A stretch of DNA of 64,000 nucleotides from Alistipes sp. CAG:831 (GCA_000432775.1 HF990347.1:1-64000); one strand, 5' to 3'. Numbered from the stretch's first letter, positions 1 through 8,075 are shown. Notes: generated from the sequence alone by a model not told the origin. Numbers and translations: made by a program.

Positions 1-1098
1 TTGCTCTTCCGCTGTAAGCTCCTTTTGCAATGCGGCTACATGGGCTTGTTGTACGGCTGTCATAGCCTTTGTTTGTGCCGCTGTCTGCCCTGTAATGGTG
101 GCTTCCGCTTTCAGCAAAGCTATCTTAGCCTGCTTTACTGTATTGTCTATCAATGCAACACCTGTATATCCCTTTGTGGCAAGTGTATTCAGCATTATTG
201 CCGCCTTGTAGCTTCCATAAGCAATAGTAACAGCCTGTACAATACGGATAATCTCATCCATATTCTCTACAAGGTCTATAGCACCCTGAATAGCTCCAGC
301 GAACAAATCTTCATTATCCTTGCCGATCTTGTTAAGCGCACTATCCCAAGCATCGCCCAAGTTTGAAAGCATACCAGTAAGCGATTTGCTTTGCTCTTGC
401 ATGAGGTTGAAATATATTCCGCCCTCACTGGTCATGTTCTTAAATGCTTTCTCTACTTCCGGGAAGCCAACTTTTCCCTCTGTAACCAGCTTGTTAAGTT
501 CTTGCCTATCTACGTTAAGCACCTTTCCCAACTCTTCATAGATAGGAATACCACGCCCGGCAAACTGGCGAATATCCACCGTGTATGCCCTGCCTTGCGA
601 TCTCAATGTTCCATAGAGGTAGATAAGATCTCCAAGTGGCGCACTCACACCAGAAGCCACATTACCAAGCATTACGATCTCATCTACCACGCTTCCCACA
701 TTTGATCCGAAAGCAAGCATCTGTTTTGCTCCTTGCGCTATGCTGGTAAGGTCAAACGGAGTTTTAGCGGCTGTATCTACCAGTTGCGACATAAGCACCT
801 GTGATTTTTCGGTGCTTCTCAACATGGTATTGAAAGCCAGTTCAAGTTGCTGGAACTGCCCACGCACTTGCACAATGCTCTGAACAAGGCTCATCATTCC
901 TTGCCCAACAAGGTAGGAAACGATATACCTTGCCCCGTTTTGCGCAAAGGTCAGAAACGATTGCTCCATGCGGTTTGCTTCCAGCACGGCATTATCAGAG
1001 GCGTTTTTGATATACCGCCCCATCGCTTCGCTTGACACTTTGAAATCATCTATATCAAGAGTGGCTTTGAATGCTAATGCTCCACCTATATTTTCCAT
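1..1098 (-). CDS. Phage tail tape measure protein (N-terminal part; 3' end outside window)
   Basis: The frame is open from the ATG at 1098 to the window edge, giving 366 codons. It begins MENIGGALAFKATLDIDDFK. A central stretch contains KTPFDLTSIAQGAKQML, GNVASGVSAPLGDLIYLYG and AYTVDIRQFAGRGIPIYEEL, which is the conserved tape-measure N-terminal domain. Tape measure proteins set tail length and pass through the tail tube during injection. The start follows the TAG of the preceding tail chaperone frame by one base. This order (tube, chaperones, tape measure) is that of a long-tailed siphovirus. The coiled-coil and membrane parts expected later in the protein are outside the window. Confidence 0.9.
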   Translation of the reverse strand, partial: MENIGGALAFKATLDIDDFKVSSEAMGRYIKNASDNAVLEANRMEQSFLTFAQNGARYIVSYLVGQGMMSLVQSIVQVRGQFQQLELAFNTMLRSTEKSQVLMSQLVDTAAKTPFDLTSIAQGAKQMLAFGSNVGSVVDEIVMLGNVASGVSAPLGDLIYLYGTLRSQGRAYTVDIRQFAGRGIPIYEELGKVLNVDRQELNKLVTEGKVGFPEVEKAFKNMTSEGGIYFNLMQEQSKSLTGMLSNLGDAWDSALNKIGKDNEDLFAGAIQGAIDLVENMDEIIRIVQAVTIAYGSYKAAIMLNTLATKGYTGVALIDNTVKQAKIALLKAEATITGQTAAQTKAMTAVQQAHVAALQKELTAEEQ

Positions 1099-1099
1099 A

Positions 1100-1435
1100 C
1101 TAAATTAAACCTTTGACATAGTTCTTAATATCTTCTTTCGTTTTGAGTTCTCTACGGATAACCTTTCCTCCTGTTTTTGGCTTCGGTAATCCGTTCTCAT
1201 CCGTTTCTGTTTTCGGAATCGGCTTTGTCCTTGCCATATCCGCCATCATCAGCTCTACATTCATCCAAGAGATACCCCAGAGCAAGTAATCATAACTCCA
1301 GCCGAACATTTTCAGCAATTCCGCACGATTACCCCACGGGCTGTTTAGCCCGGTTACTCTATCATATCCGCTCTGCTCTTCGGTTTCGTTTTCCCTACTT
1401 CCTTGATTGATATGATAGAGGATGTAAAACCCCCG
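1100..1435 (-). CDS. Tail assembly chaperone, -1 frameshift extension (gpGT-like frame)
   Basis: This frame has no convincing start codon of its own; the first candidate is a TTG at 1318. It stays open upstream into the end of the 214-residue chaperone ORF, reading ILYHINQGSRENETEEQ and later LLKMFGWSYDYLLWGISWMN. The latter resembles tail chaperone C-terminal extensions. It is in the -1 frame relative to the upstream gene, and the overlap carries a GGGTTTT heptamer at 1426-1432. Expression as a frameshift fusion of about 299 residues (191 + 108) is inferred. The stop TAG (1100-1102) lies one base before the tape measure ATG. Confidence 0.7.
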   Translation of the reverse strand, partial: RGFYILYHINQGSRENETEEQSGYDRVTGLNSPWGNRAELLKMFGWSYDYLLWGISWMNVELMMADMARTKPIPKTETDENGLPKPKTGGKVIRRELKTKEDIKNYVKGLI

Positions 1436-1998
1436 GCATTCATCATCTGGCTTATCACATCGGCAAGTTGCTTCAAACGTGGTACAGTCAGATGCTCAAT
1501 GAAGAAATCACGGAGTACCTTTGTCTGTTTGTTTACTGGATTAGCGATTGAGCCGTTGTTGATTACTGCAACTGCGGCTATCTCCGCCATGAGGGAAATG
1601 TATTTGAAATACTTTTTTGCTTCCTGCGTTGGTTGCTCCTGTATCTTTTCCTCATTGAGTTCTATTTGTAGGTACAGTTTCCTCAAATAGTCAATAGTAC
1701 CCAGATACAGAGGCTTCACATGGAACTGGCGCATATATACTTCTACCATCTTCCCCTTATCCGTGTCCGGCATTTCCATTACTGACACATTCCAATCTTT
1801 AGGAATCCGCCTGTCATGCCATACCTTGACATGGTTAGGGAAATGCTTGTTCCACCAACGTACCCACTTTGGAGGCTTCACCGGGTTAATCTTCAAAGGC
1901 ACGGAGAATTTCACCCCCATATCCAGAAGTGCCTGTATCGCTTGCTCTTCTATTTCAAGCTGTTGTTCTCTTGTCAGTTCTTTTGGCTTTTCTTCCAT
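1354..1998 (-). CDS. Tail assembly chaperone (gpG-like)
   Basis: This 214-residue protein begins MEEKPKELTREQQLEIEEQA. It lies between the tail tube gene and the tape measure gene, where long-tailed phages encode the chaperone that coats the tape measure during tail assembly. Its 3' end overlaps an open -1 frame, as in lambda G/T-type gene pairs. The assignment rests on position and on the frameshift arrangement, not on a clear family motif. A hairpin terminator (2012-2049) lies just upstream, so transcription from the tube gene may be partly attenuated here. Confidence 0.65.
   Translation of the reverse strand: MEEKPKELTREQQLEIEEQAIQALLDMGVKFSVPLKINPVKPPKWVRWWNKHFPNHVKVWHDRRIPKDWNVSVMEMPDTDKGKMVEVYMRQFHVKPLYLGTIDYLRKLYLQIELNEEKIQEQPTQEAKKYFKYISLMAEIAAVAVINNGSIANPVNKQTKVLRDFFIEHLTVPRLKQLADVISQMMNAGGFTSSIISIKEVGKTKPKSRADMIE
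1426..1432 (-). promoter_or_regulatory. Programmed -1 ribosomal frameshift heptamer GGGTTTT
   Basis: On the minus strand the zero-frame codons GGG GGT TTT contain G GGT TTT, a perfect X XXY YYZ slippery heptamer. It lies in the overlap between the chaperone ORF and the open -1 frame. After slippage translation continues TAC ATC CTC to the stop at 1100. The heptamer and both open frames are seen directly; that slippage occurs is inferred from tail chaperone biology. Confidence 0.65.
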
Positions 1999-2011
1999 AG
2001 ATATTTCTGTT

Positions 2012-2049
2012 AAAAAGAAAGCCCCCTACGTTGCTTGCAGGAGGCTTTC
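2012..2049 (-). terminator. Rho-independent terminator between tail tube and chaperone genes
   Basis: On the minus strand the arms GAAAGCCTCC and GGGGGCTTTC pair over about 10 bp with one G-U, followed by a run of five T. Its place inside the tail operon suggests it lowers chaperone expression relative to the tube protein. Confidence 0.75.
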
Positions 2050-2071
2050 CTGTTACATAAAAGCATCAGGA

Positions 2072-2581
2072 TTACGCTTTAGTCGGATCGGTCATAGCCT
2101 CATCAATTTGCAACTCGGCTTGATACTGGATCGTGAGCGGCACAAGACAGATACCCGTTGAAGAGTAGGTAATCTCGAACTTCGGAATGATCCTCACATT
2201 CGGGCAACCGATAAACAAGCCCTCTTCCGGCTGCTGCCAAATGGCAAATTCCTTATAAGGCAGTTTCTTAGGTCTTACCCACTTACGGTTAGGAGTTTCC
2301 CCCTCTACAGTTCCGCCAAAATAGCGTGCAAGCAAATCCAGATCTGGATCCATCAGCGAAAGTGCCAATGTGGTTTCAGTTTCGCCTACCTGTGTAATCT
2401 TCTTGCTTGAAGTTTCTGACTTATGTACCGTTGTTTCAGGGTCAGAATCGGTAAGCTGACAAGTGTCTTGATACACATCGCCAAGATCTTTCCAATCAGA
2501 GCCTTTTGCTGGCATAGTACCGTCAGCTCCCGCATCGGTAACATAGATCTTCTTCAATCCCATTGTTGATAATACTGGCAT
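2072..2581 (-). CDS. Major tail tube protein
   Basis: This 169-residue protein begins MPVLSTMGLKKIYVTDAGAD. It has features common to siphovirus tail tube proteins: an N-terminal segment with DLGDVYQDTCQL, an ETETTLALSLMDPDLDLLARYFG segment (test and polymerisation surfaces) and a C-terminal beta-rich stretch ending in ELQIDEAMTDPTKA. It sits between the tail terminator and chaperone genes, the canonical position. It would form the hexameric rings of the tail tube. A strong terminator follows, consistent with a highly expressed unit. Confidence 0.75.
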   Translation of the reverse strand: MPVLSTMGLKKIYVTDAGADGTMPAKGSDWKDLGDVYQDTCQLTDSDPETTVHKSETSSKKITQVGETETTLALSLMDPDLDLLARYFGGTVEGETPNRKWVRPKKLPYKEFAIWQQPEEGLFIGCPNVRIIPKFEITYSSTGICLVPLTIQYQAELQIDEAMTDPTKA

Positions 2582-2592
2582 AGTCGTAAAAT

Positions 2593-3018
2593 TTATTGGT
2601 TCATTTTCTTTTCTCTAACTGTTATCTCCAAAGCGATAGAAACAAAGTGTTCGTTATGATCTGGCTCTTTGATAGGAGGATTGATCAAACCGATATTCCA
2701 GTTATAACCGCTTCCTATCTCGTAGTGGTTCTGCAAGACTGCAATAACCTTTTTCCTTATGTCTATCAGCCTCTGGTAGTCTATTCTGTACACGGGTGGA
2801 TTTGTACGCTTCTTCACCTTATCCGGCACATGAATGTTTACGTTGATTTGCCCGTAACGCACGGATTCCTCACCGTCTATTGCATGAGGGACTATAATCA
2901 CATCTTCTTTGCTGTAGTCGTTACGTTCATAGTCAATGCTCCCTGTAATCATGGTTTTTACTTCACTTTCCACAAGCATTTGATACACCCGTACCGCTAT
3001 CTCTTCCGTTGTAATCAT
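2593..3018 (-). CDS. Probable tail terminator / tail completion protein
   Basis: The 141-residue product begins MITTEEIAVRVYQMLVESEV. It contains VNIHVPDKVKKRTNPPVYRIDYQRLIDIRKKV and a C-terminal ITVREKK. Size, alternating helix-strand pattern and position between an HK97 gp10-like gene and the tail tube gene fit a tail terminator capping the tail tube. A GGAGG Shine-Dalgarno (3025-3029) precedes the ATG. It overlaps the upstream gene end by 4 bases (ATGA type), which implies coupled translation. Function is inferred mainly from gene order. Confidence 0.5.
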   Translation of the reverse strand: MITTEEIAVRVYQMLVESEVKTMITGSIDYERNDYSKEDVIIVPHAIDGEESVRYGQINVNIHVPDKVKKRTNPPVYRIDYQRLIDIRKKVIAVLQNHYEIGSGYNWNIGLINPPIKEPDHNEHFVSIALEITVREKKMNQ

Positions 3019-3491
3019 AACACACCTCCGAACAATTCATTTGCCTTTGATTTGGCTTTTGCCATAAGTTGATTCATTGCGGCTGGAAAATCCTTTTTGG
3101 CTTTCAGTTCTGCCGGAAGAATGACATTGTAACCCTTAGCCTCAACGTAAGCTGCGTAATTCATCCCGGCTACTATAATGAGAGAGAAAGCGTCCGGCAA
3201 GCTGTTAGCCATTTGCATAGCCACTTTAAGGCTTGCTTTAGCTCCCTCATTGTTAGGCTGGTTTTCCCCACTAAAGTATTCCAGTTTCTTATTACGCACT
3301 ATCGCATAGGATATAGAGTTTGTGAGGTTGCCCGTCCTGTCTGTATAGCTGTGTTTCTCCTTAGCGTACTTCACAAGGCTTTCGCCAAGAAACTTCAATA
3401 GGTATAGTGTTGCGTTTTCAAGTCGGACTTGAAACGCTGCCACTGCCTTTGAAATGACACTGCTATGATTGTTAGTCGGAGCTATCCCCAT
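3015..3491 (-). CDS. HK97 gp10-like tail completion / neck protein
   Basis: This 158-residue protein has the pattern of the HK97 gp10 family: a helical N terminus, then YTDRTGNLTNSISYAIV, then a late GMNYAAYVEAKGYNV motif. Family members connect the head-tail neck to the tail. The first codons overlap the end of the neighbouring connector gene (3482-3491). Gene order connector, gp10-like, terminator, tube matches lambdoid morphogenesis modules. Confidence 0.65.
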   Translation of the reverse strand: MGIAPTNNHSSVISKAVAAFQVRLENATLYLLKFLGESLVKYAKEKHSYTDRTGNLTNSISYAIVRNKKLEYFSGENQPNNEGAKASLKVAMQMANSLPDAFSLIIVAGMNYAAYVEAKGYNVILPAELKAKKDFPAAMNQLMAKAKSKANELFGGVL

Positions 3492-3820
3492 ATCTCAATG
3501 TATCTTCTGTTAAGATTATCCACGCCTTGAATCTCGAAAACTGCCACCTTGCCATCCTCACTTGTGATCTGTACTGGCGTTGCAATATCCAGATTTCCTT
3601 TGAAGCACTTTGGTATAAGTACATCGTAAGTGTACTGGTGCATTTGCCCGTCTGTACCGATCTTTTGTTTGGCTGGCACGAATGTTTCTATCTGGCACTC
3701 GCAACCGTCCATCCAGTCGCCCGTTTGAGGCTCTGAAACAATAAACCCGGTATTCGGATCTATTTGCTCATCCTGAATTTCCTTGTATTTGAAAGTACCG
3801 TTATATCTCATGGCTACCAC
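3482..3820 (-). CDS. Putative head closure / head-tail connector protein
   Basis: The 112-residue product is predicted to be beta-rich (YNGTFKYKEIQDEQIDPNTG, VLIPKCFKGNLDIATPVQIT) and ends in NLNRRYIEIWG. It lies between the adaptor-like gene and the gp10-like gene, where head closure proteins are encoded. An internal ATG at residue 4 (3811) is an alternative start. There is no diagnostic motif, so the name is positional. Confidence 0.4.
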   Translation of the reverse strand: MVAMRYNGTFKYKEIQDEQIDPNTGFIVSEPQTGDWMDGCECQIETFVPAKQKIGTDGQMHQYTYDVLIPKCFKGNLDIATPVQITSEDGKVAVFEIQGVDNLNRRYIEIWG

Positions 3821-4149
3821 ATATTAGATCCGTCCGTGATAGACGGGACTTCGACAAACTCCGAGGCATCCAGACCGTTTTCACTGCAAATAGCCTTGAT
3901 ACGCTTCTTTAGCTCATCCACGCTGTACCCTTGTGAGGATTTGCCCATGCTGTCACTTGTGAGGACAACCATTTTCTTTAGCACCTTGATAGCGGCAATG
4001 GCAATAGGTTTCCTATCCGTTTCCGCATCGTATTCGGCATCAGAATTGCCCACATTCGCATCAGCAAGAGCCTTTTTCAACGCAAGAGGGCTTGGCGTAT
4101 ATGGTTCAAGTTCACCGATCAGAGCATCGTATTTTGTCAAATTACCCAT
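3814..4149 (-). CDS. Putative head-tail adaptor protein
   Basis: This 111-residue, largely helical protein begins MGNLTKYDALIGELEPYTPS and carries ALADANVGNSDAEYDAETDR. Helical adaptor proteins of this size bind the portal ring from below and are encoded directly downstream of the capsid block. A strong AAGGAGG Shine-Dalgarno (4156-4162) lies 6 bases before the ATG. It overlaps the next gene by 7 bases. The role is inferred from position and predicted fold. Confidence 0.5.
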   Translation of the reverse strand: MGNLTKYDALIGELEPYTPSPLALKKALADANVGNSDAEYDAETDRKPIAIAAIKVLKKMVVLTSDSMGKSSQGYSVDELKKRIKAICSENGLDASEFVEVPSITDGSNMW

Positions 4150-4150
4150 C

Positions 4151-4507
4151 TTAGACCTCCTTGTTAAGTATTTCAGAGAGTGAAGCGGCTTGCTCTTCCG
4201 TCAGCTCCTCCAGCTTCTTAGAAACACCTTTTACCCCGGCATTCTTTGAGGCTGGATTACCGATTTCTTCAAGTGCTGCTTTCACCTCATCAAGTCCGTA
4301 TTCTTTCTGTTGGAATGAGATTGTTTCGGGCTTCTTCTCATCAGCCTTTTCATCATCCCCATCACCAACAGAAGTAATCTCACACATACCACGCTTCACA
4401 AGGTCGTTTACCCTGCTTAGGTCGTTTGTGGTAAGAAGATCGCCAGACTTGTAAATAGTCTGGTGATCATTCTTATCTCTGAAAGGCTTTAATACTACCA
4501 GTTTCAT
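4151..4507 (-). CDS. Small acidic virion-module protein, function unknown
   Basis: The 118-residue product has an N-terminal segment (MKLVVLKPFRDKNDHQTIYK...RVNDLVKRGMCE) resembling the small domain found next to many capsid genes, a charged DGDDEKADEKKPE linker and a helical C terminus (VSKKLEELTEEQAASLSEIL). A GGAGGG Shine-Dalgarno (4515-4520) precedes the start. It is 3 bases from the capsid gene and almost abuts the adaptor gene, so all are in one operon. It may be a capsid-associated or decoration protein, but nothing proves it. Confidence 0.45.
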   Translation of the reverse strand: MKLVVLKPFRDKNDHQTIYKSGDLLTTNDLSRVNDLVKRGMCEITSVGDGDDEKADEKKPETISFQQKEYGLDEVKAALEEIGNPASKNAGVKGVSKKLEELTEEQAASLSEILNKEV

Positions 4508-4510
4508 AGT

Positions 4511-5746
4511 TTAGCCCTCCATAAGAGCATCAATGCCCTCAAACTCCTGCTTGGTGCAATACATACGCTCGTTTCCGTTGGCATCTGCCGGGATCGTCTT
4601 TTCGGAAATGCCTCTTACCTGCATACAGATAATGGCATTAATATCCGTAATGATAGGCAGCAAGCGTCCAGATCCCTGCGTAACTTCACCTGCCACCTGA
4701 CCAGTGGATTCACCAGTACGCCACTTGGCGATACGGATTCCGTTACCAGCGTTCATGTAGTCCACATCGTCCTCTTCCATGAGTTCGCTGTCCTCAATAG
4801 ACGGCTGGATTTCACCGATAACTCCGGCTGGCTTGATACAGATAAAGTTGTGATTCCACGGCTCAACAGATCCACGCTTTCCGTCCTTGTCCTGTCCCAT
4901 CTTACGGGTGACAACCGTAATGTTCGGGATTTCGTTTTCACCCAAAAGAGTTTCCAGTTGGGTTTTGGTTACGGTCTGCGCCTGTTTGTCGTTTCCATGC
5001 ACCAGCAAGCGTGTGGTTTGATCCATACGCAACCAGTAGTAGAGATCCTGCGACATCAGGATTTCGCCCGGCTCAATTCCCCTTTGGCGAAGATCGGCAC
5101 AAATGGCAGCAAGCATCAGAACGGGGCTTAACTTGCCTGCCTTAGTGTTTGCCGTAGTCCAGTTGAAAGCCGAAACGAGCTTGTTAGCCTCATCCATGTT
5201 GTAGTCGATCTCAAACTCCCTACCACCCGGATTGTTGATAGCTGGTTTGAACTGTGCAACACCCCAGTTGGAGAATGCCATAAGCGCAATGAAGTCCATG
5301 ACATCTTTGCAGCCCAGATAGGCATCCTGCACATCCGCTTTGAGCGTCTTTTCGATCTCCCTAACCTTTTGAGCCTCCGAAAGACGGGGATTCTCGTACA
5401 CTTCCATCAGCTTGCGATAGGTACGGGCTGGCATAAAGAACTTGTGACCCACACGGGGTATTTCCTTAGTCCAAATATCGAAGCCGTCAGAGCGTCTTTG
5501 AGGGGTAGGTGATTCATCAGCAAGCAGCGTAGCCATGAAGCGCAACCGATACTTGCCCATAATTCCCTCCGCTGTCAGCGACATTTGAGGGGTATTGTAG
5601 GTGAACCAGTTATCGGAGTACATCTTCTGGAATAAGGCTACTTCCCTTTCAGAAGCCTTATCGAAAGCCTTGCGCCACGTTGCCAGAAAGTCAATGGGTC
5701 TGCCATCCTTGTACAGACCTTTGAATTTTGAATAAATTGATTTCAT
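4511..5746 (-). CDS. Major capsid protein
   Basis: This 411-residue protein lies directly downstream of scaffold-like and fiber-like genes and upstream of connector genes. Segments such as MSLTAEGIMGKYRLRFMATLLADESPTPQRRS, KEIPRVGHKFFMPARTYRKL, GEILMSQDLYYWLRM and the C-terminal LLPIITDINAIICMQV resemble capsid proteins of the phage major capsid E / HK97-like type. It would form the capsid shell. A consensus Shine-Dalgarno AAGGAGG (5754-5760), 7 bases before the ATG, is unusual for Bacteroidetes and fits high expression. Confidence 0.75.
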   Translation of the reverse strand: MKSIYSKFKGLYKDGRPIDFLATWRKAFDKASEREVALFQKMYSDNWFTYNTPQMSLTAEGIMGKYRLRFMATLLADESPTPQRRSDGFDIWTKEIPRVGHKFFMPARTYRKLMEVYENPRLSEAQKVREIEKTLKADVQDAYLGCKDVMDFIALMAFSNWGVAQFKPAINNPGGREFEIDYNMDEANKLVSAFNWTTANTKAGKLSPVLMLAAICADLRQRGIEPGEILMSQDLYYWLRMDQTTRLLVHGNDKQAQTVTKTQLETLLGENEIPNITVVTRKMGQDKDGKRGSVEPWNHNFICIKPAGVIGEIQPSIEDSELMEEDDVDYMNAGNGIRIAKWRTGESTGQVAGEVTQGSGRLLPIITDINAIICMQVRGISEKTIPADANGNERMYCTKQEFEGIDALMEG

Positions 5747-5753
5747 GCGTTAT

Positions 5754-5760
5754 CCTCCTT
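5754..5760 (-). promoter_or_regulatory. Consensus Shine-Dalgarno of the capsid gene
   Basis: AAGGAGG on the minus strand, spaced 7 bases from the capsid ATG. Bacteroidetes genes generally lack such sites, so this helps fix the start. Confidence 0.75.
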
Positions 5761-5763
5761 TCT

Positions 5764-6402
5764 TTAGAATGATTGAGTGAGTTTAACGTGCGGATTGGCT
5801 TTCAGGAACTTTCCTGTAGTGTCTTTCTGGCTTGCCGGGATAGGCGGAACACGCCTTTCATACATTGCGTATTGCATTGTATCTGCCGAAACATCAATGC
5901 CAGTTTCAAACTCGCTTACCTCCACATCGTAGATAGTTACAGCGTTAGCCTCACCGATTTCAGCGGCATTGGAAGATTTATCCACTACCTCCACCAGTAC
6001 ATCATCCTTAGCAAGCCCGGTGATTTCTTTGGAAAGCGTGATAATGTAGTTTTCGTTCTTAGCCTCAATCTTGGAGATAGAAACAGCATCGGTAAAAGTG
6101 CCAGAGATAGCACCAGCCTTAGCCACCTTATCGCCAACAGCGAAGCAAGGAGCAAAAAACTCATCCACCAGTAAGCGAACGATCTTCTTATCATCGTCAT
6201 CTACCTCCACCACCTTAGCGGTTTTCACCACGCTAACGAGCCGGGTTTGCTCATCGTAGATTGCAAGAGTTCCAGCCGGGATAGTGTCACCAACATTGAA
6301 ACGCTGTTTGGTGACATCCAGATTGAAACCGCCTTGCACAATAGAGGGACTACCCGTAAATATCGGGCGTTCCCCTGTAAATGAGTGCTTTTTCCTTTTC
6401 AT
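5764..6402 (-). CDS. Putative head fiber / decoration protein
   Basis: From the ATG at 6402 the product is about 212 residues and begins MKRKKHSFTGERPIFTGSPS. An upstream ATG at 6453 would overlap the preceding gene, so the shorter start is preferred. The stretch FNVGDTIPAGTLAIYDEQTRLVSVVKTAKVVEV matches the pattern of phage head fiber domains (GDTIPAGTxxxYD). The rest is beta-rich. It lies immediately upstream of the capsid gene. A surface fiber or cement role is inferred. Confidence 0.5.
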   Translation of the reverse strand: MKRKKHSFTGERPIFTGSPSIVQGGFNLDVTKQRFNVGDTIPAGTLAIYDEQTRLVSVVKTAKVVEVDDDDKKIVRLLVDEFFAPCFAVGDKVAKAGAISGTFTDAVSISKIEAKNENYIITLSKEITGLAKDDVLVEVVDKSSNAAEIGEANAVTIYDVEVSEFETGIDVSADTMQYAMYERRVPPIPASQKDTTGKFLKANPHVKLTQSF

Positions 6403-6409
6403 TGCGATT

Positions 6410-7024
6410 TTATTTAACAGTGATTGATTCCAGCAAGCTATTAGCAGCTTCATCTATCTGTTTTTCGCTTGCCGCTTTAGAACCCTCTGAATCATCAGGC
6501 GCAAGACCTGCCGTAATGAAGTCTTGTTTGAGATTTGCTACAGCCTCTTCTATATCCTCATCATCGGATATGGATTTGGCGAAGCGATCACGGAACTTAG
6601 CCGGAATCTTGTGCTTTGCCATAGCAGCGTTAATATCCGCCATGCGCTTTGCCTTGTTTTCGTCAGCCTCATACTTAGCTAACTTCTCTTCCAGAGCCTT
6701 AATCCGCTTCTCATTCGGATCATCCTTTTTGTTGGGATCATCGCCAGAGCCTTTGCCGCCCTTATCGTCTGGATCGTCATCTTCTCCGTCCTTTTTCCCT
6801 TTCTTGGAATCATCCTTTTTCTTGTTTGCCCATCTGGTAGCTTCTCCCTGACTTTCAGTAGCCACGTCAGCTATCAGGTTTGCAGTCGTTTCAATCGCTG
6901 CATCATCGGTCGAATCATCCTCAATGCTGCCACCCAATTTTTCGGTTATCGCTTTAAGGTACTTCTCCGATAGACCAGTGTCCTTACACAAGTCCTTGGC
7001 CTTTTCAAAGAGTTTCTTATTCAT
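6410..7024 (-). CDS. Putative capsid scaffold protein
   Basis: The product (204 residues from the ATG at 7024, MNKKLFEKAKDLCKDTGLSE) is very charged. A middle acidic/basic linker (KKDDSKKGKKDGEDDDPDDK) is followed by a coiled coil (RIKALEEKLAKYEADENKAKR) and a helical C terminus. This composition and the position before the capsid gene are those of internal scaffolds. The ATG at 7072 gives an unlikely extension into the promoter region. The gene is the first of the leftward head-tail operon and has its own promoter (7070-7077) with an operator-like palindrome at 7097-7113. Confidence 0.6.
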   Translation of the reverse strand: MNKKLFEKAKDLCKDTGLSEKYLKAITEKLGGSIEDDSTDDAAIETTANLIADVATESQGEATRWANKKKDDSKKGKKDGEDDDPDDKGGKGSGDDPNKKDDPNEKRIKALEEKLAKYEADENKAKRMADINAAMAKHKIPAKFRDRFAKSISDDEDIEEAVANLKQDFITAGLAPDDSEGSKAASEKQIDEAANSLLESITVK

Positions 7025-7069
7025 ACTTGAATTGCATTTATAGTCCGTTAATATGTGACTTCTACAGCG

Positions 7070-7077
7070 CAAATATA
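7070..7077 (-). promoter_or_regulatory. Promoter -7 box TATATTTG of the head-tail operon
   Basis: TATATTTG on the minus strand matches the Bacteroidetes TAnnTTTG consensus. It lies about 45 bases upstream of the scaffold-like ATG; the 17-bp palindrome at 7097-7113 covers the -33 region. Confidence 0.7.
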
Positions 7078-7096
7078 GAAAATAATTCCGTAGAAA

Positions 7097-7113
7097 TGTG
7101 TTTATTGAACACA
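7097..7113. promoter_or_regulatory. Operator-like palindrome, site A
   Basis: TGTGTTTATTGAACACA. Seven of eight base pairs are symmetric. It overlaps the -33 region of the leftward head operon promoter. The same palindrome recurs at 7231, 10627, 19331, 21841, 25852 and 36316. Confidence 0.75.
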
Positions 7114-7219
7114 GAAAATTTACCGAGTTAATGTATTTATTTTCTGTATGTTAGAAAATTGATTAGAGTTTTACAGAAAAATTCTCCGCAAATTATTTGG
7201 TATATTACAAATAACACAC

Positions 7220-7227
7220 TATATTTG
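7220..7227 (+). promoter_or_regulatory. Promoter -7 box TATATTTG of the plus-strand island
   Basis: TATATTTG with a TTTG at 7195-7198 as -33 element. Transcription would start about 7 bases downstream, inside operator site B. Confidence 0.75.
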
Positions 7228-7230
7228 CAC

Positions 7231-7247
7231 TGTGTTTAAGGAACACA
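7231..7247. promoter_or_regulatory. Operator-like palindrome, site B
   Basis: TGTGTTTAAGGAACACA, covering the predicted transcription start of the plus-strand island; ideally placed for repression. Confidence 0.75.
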
Positions 7248-7282
7248 CATAACAAGAATAGCAACATTAAAAGATTTCGGAT

Positions 7283-7648
7283 ATGAATAAGAAAGAGTTT
7301 GAAGAAAGAACAGGATTAAAGGTGCAAGATGATAGCTACTCTAAGATAGAGGAAAGCTATATGAAAACAGACCTTGACAAAGATCAGTTCTGTAAGTTGT
7401 GGGTGGAAAACCCGGATGCACTAAGAGAGATCGAAACGAAAACGGTGCTGGTTCGTGAGCTTTACGAAGAGCGCAAGAGCCTTGCAAACTTCTTGATTGA
7501 TCAGGCTGAAAAATGGAGTGCATCAGACTTGCGAGAAAAAGCAATCGCCATGATAGGTGAAAGGGAATATCTAAGGCGCAAGATTGCCAGAGGATATAAT
7601 CTTTGGGATGCCGATAAAGAGTTATTGGATAACATTCTAAGGAAATAG
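7283..7648 (+). CDS. Hypothetical phage protein, island gene 1
   Basis: This 121-residue, mostly helical, charged protein (MNKKEFEERTGLKVQDDSYS...) has no motif I recognise. Its first lines (FEERTGLKVQDDSYSKIEESYM) resemble small proteins common in Bacteroides mobile DNA. It is the first gene of the plus-strand block driven by the promoter at 7220-7227, so it is likely made early after derepression or infection. No signal peptide or membrane segment is visible. Function unknown. Confidence 0.75.
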   Translation: MNKKEFEERTGLKVQDDSYSKIEESYMKTDLDKDQFCKLWVENPDALREIETKTVLVRELYEERKSLANFLIDQAEKWSASDLREKAIAMIGEREYLRRKIARGYNLWDADKELLDNILRK

Positions 7649-7700
7649 ATTATGAGCGCAAAGACGCACCTAATAATGAATAACTTAAAAACAAAAAGAT

Positions 7701-8075
7701 ATGGAAGCAACGATTAAACAAGTACAGGAAATTGTATCAGTTCTCACAGAGGAACAACAGCAGCTATTGAAAGACACTATCAACTATGGTGTATGGGGTG
7801 ATGCAGATATGGAATTTCTGGATGAGAACGGGAATATAGAAACAGTCGGAATGTATGGATATTGTACCAATGATGCAAAAGAAGCCGGGCATTTTTCGGG
7901 TAGAAAGGTTGCCGCAATGTTCCGATCAATCTACAAAAAGCTATGCCCGGCAAACCGAAACCAGACAGGCAGATATATTTCCCACTGTAACGACTGGTGG
8001 GGTGATGGTTCAGGCGATATGCTGTTTATCAGACATAGTTACTATAGAGCCTTTGAAGAGTGGGCAAGACAATAA
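7701..8075 (+). CDS. Hypothetical phage protein, island gene 2
   Basis: The 124-residue product begins MEATIKQVQEIVSVLTEEQQ. Its C-terminal half is rich in aromatic residues and glycine (GRYISHCNDWWGDGSGDMLFIRHSYYRAFEEWARQ). No known catalytic motif is apparent. It is soluble and slightly acidic. A tiny ORF (7652-7717) overlaps its start and could be a leader but is not otherwise supported. A stable hairpin follows the stop at 8082. Function unknown. Confidence 0.75.
   Translation: MEATIKQVQEIVSVLTEEQQQLLKDTINYGVWGDADMEFLDENGNIETVGMYGYCTNDAKEAGHFSGRKVAAMFRSIYKKLCPANRNQTGRYISHCNDWWGDGSGDMLFIRHSYYRAFEEWARQ

Noticed and set aside
7652..7717. 21-residue ORF overlapping the start of island gene 2
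   Set aside because: Too short and without a ribosome site; possible leader peptide but not supportable.
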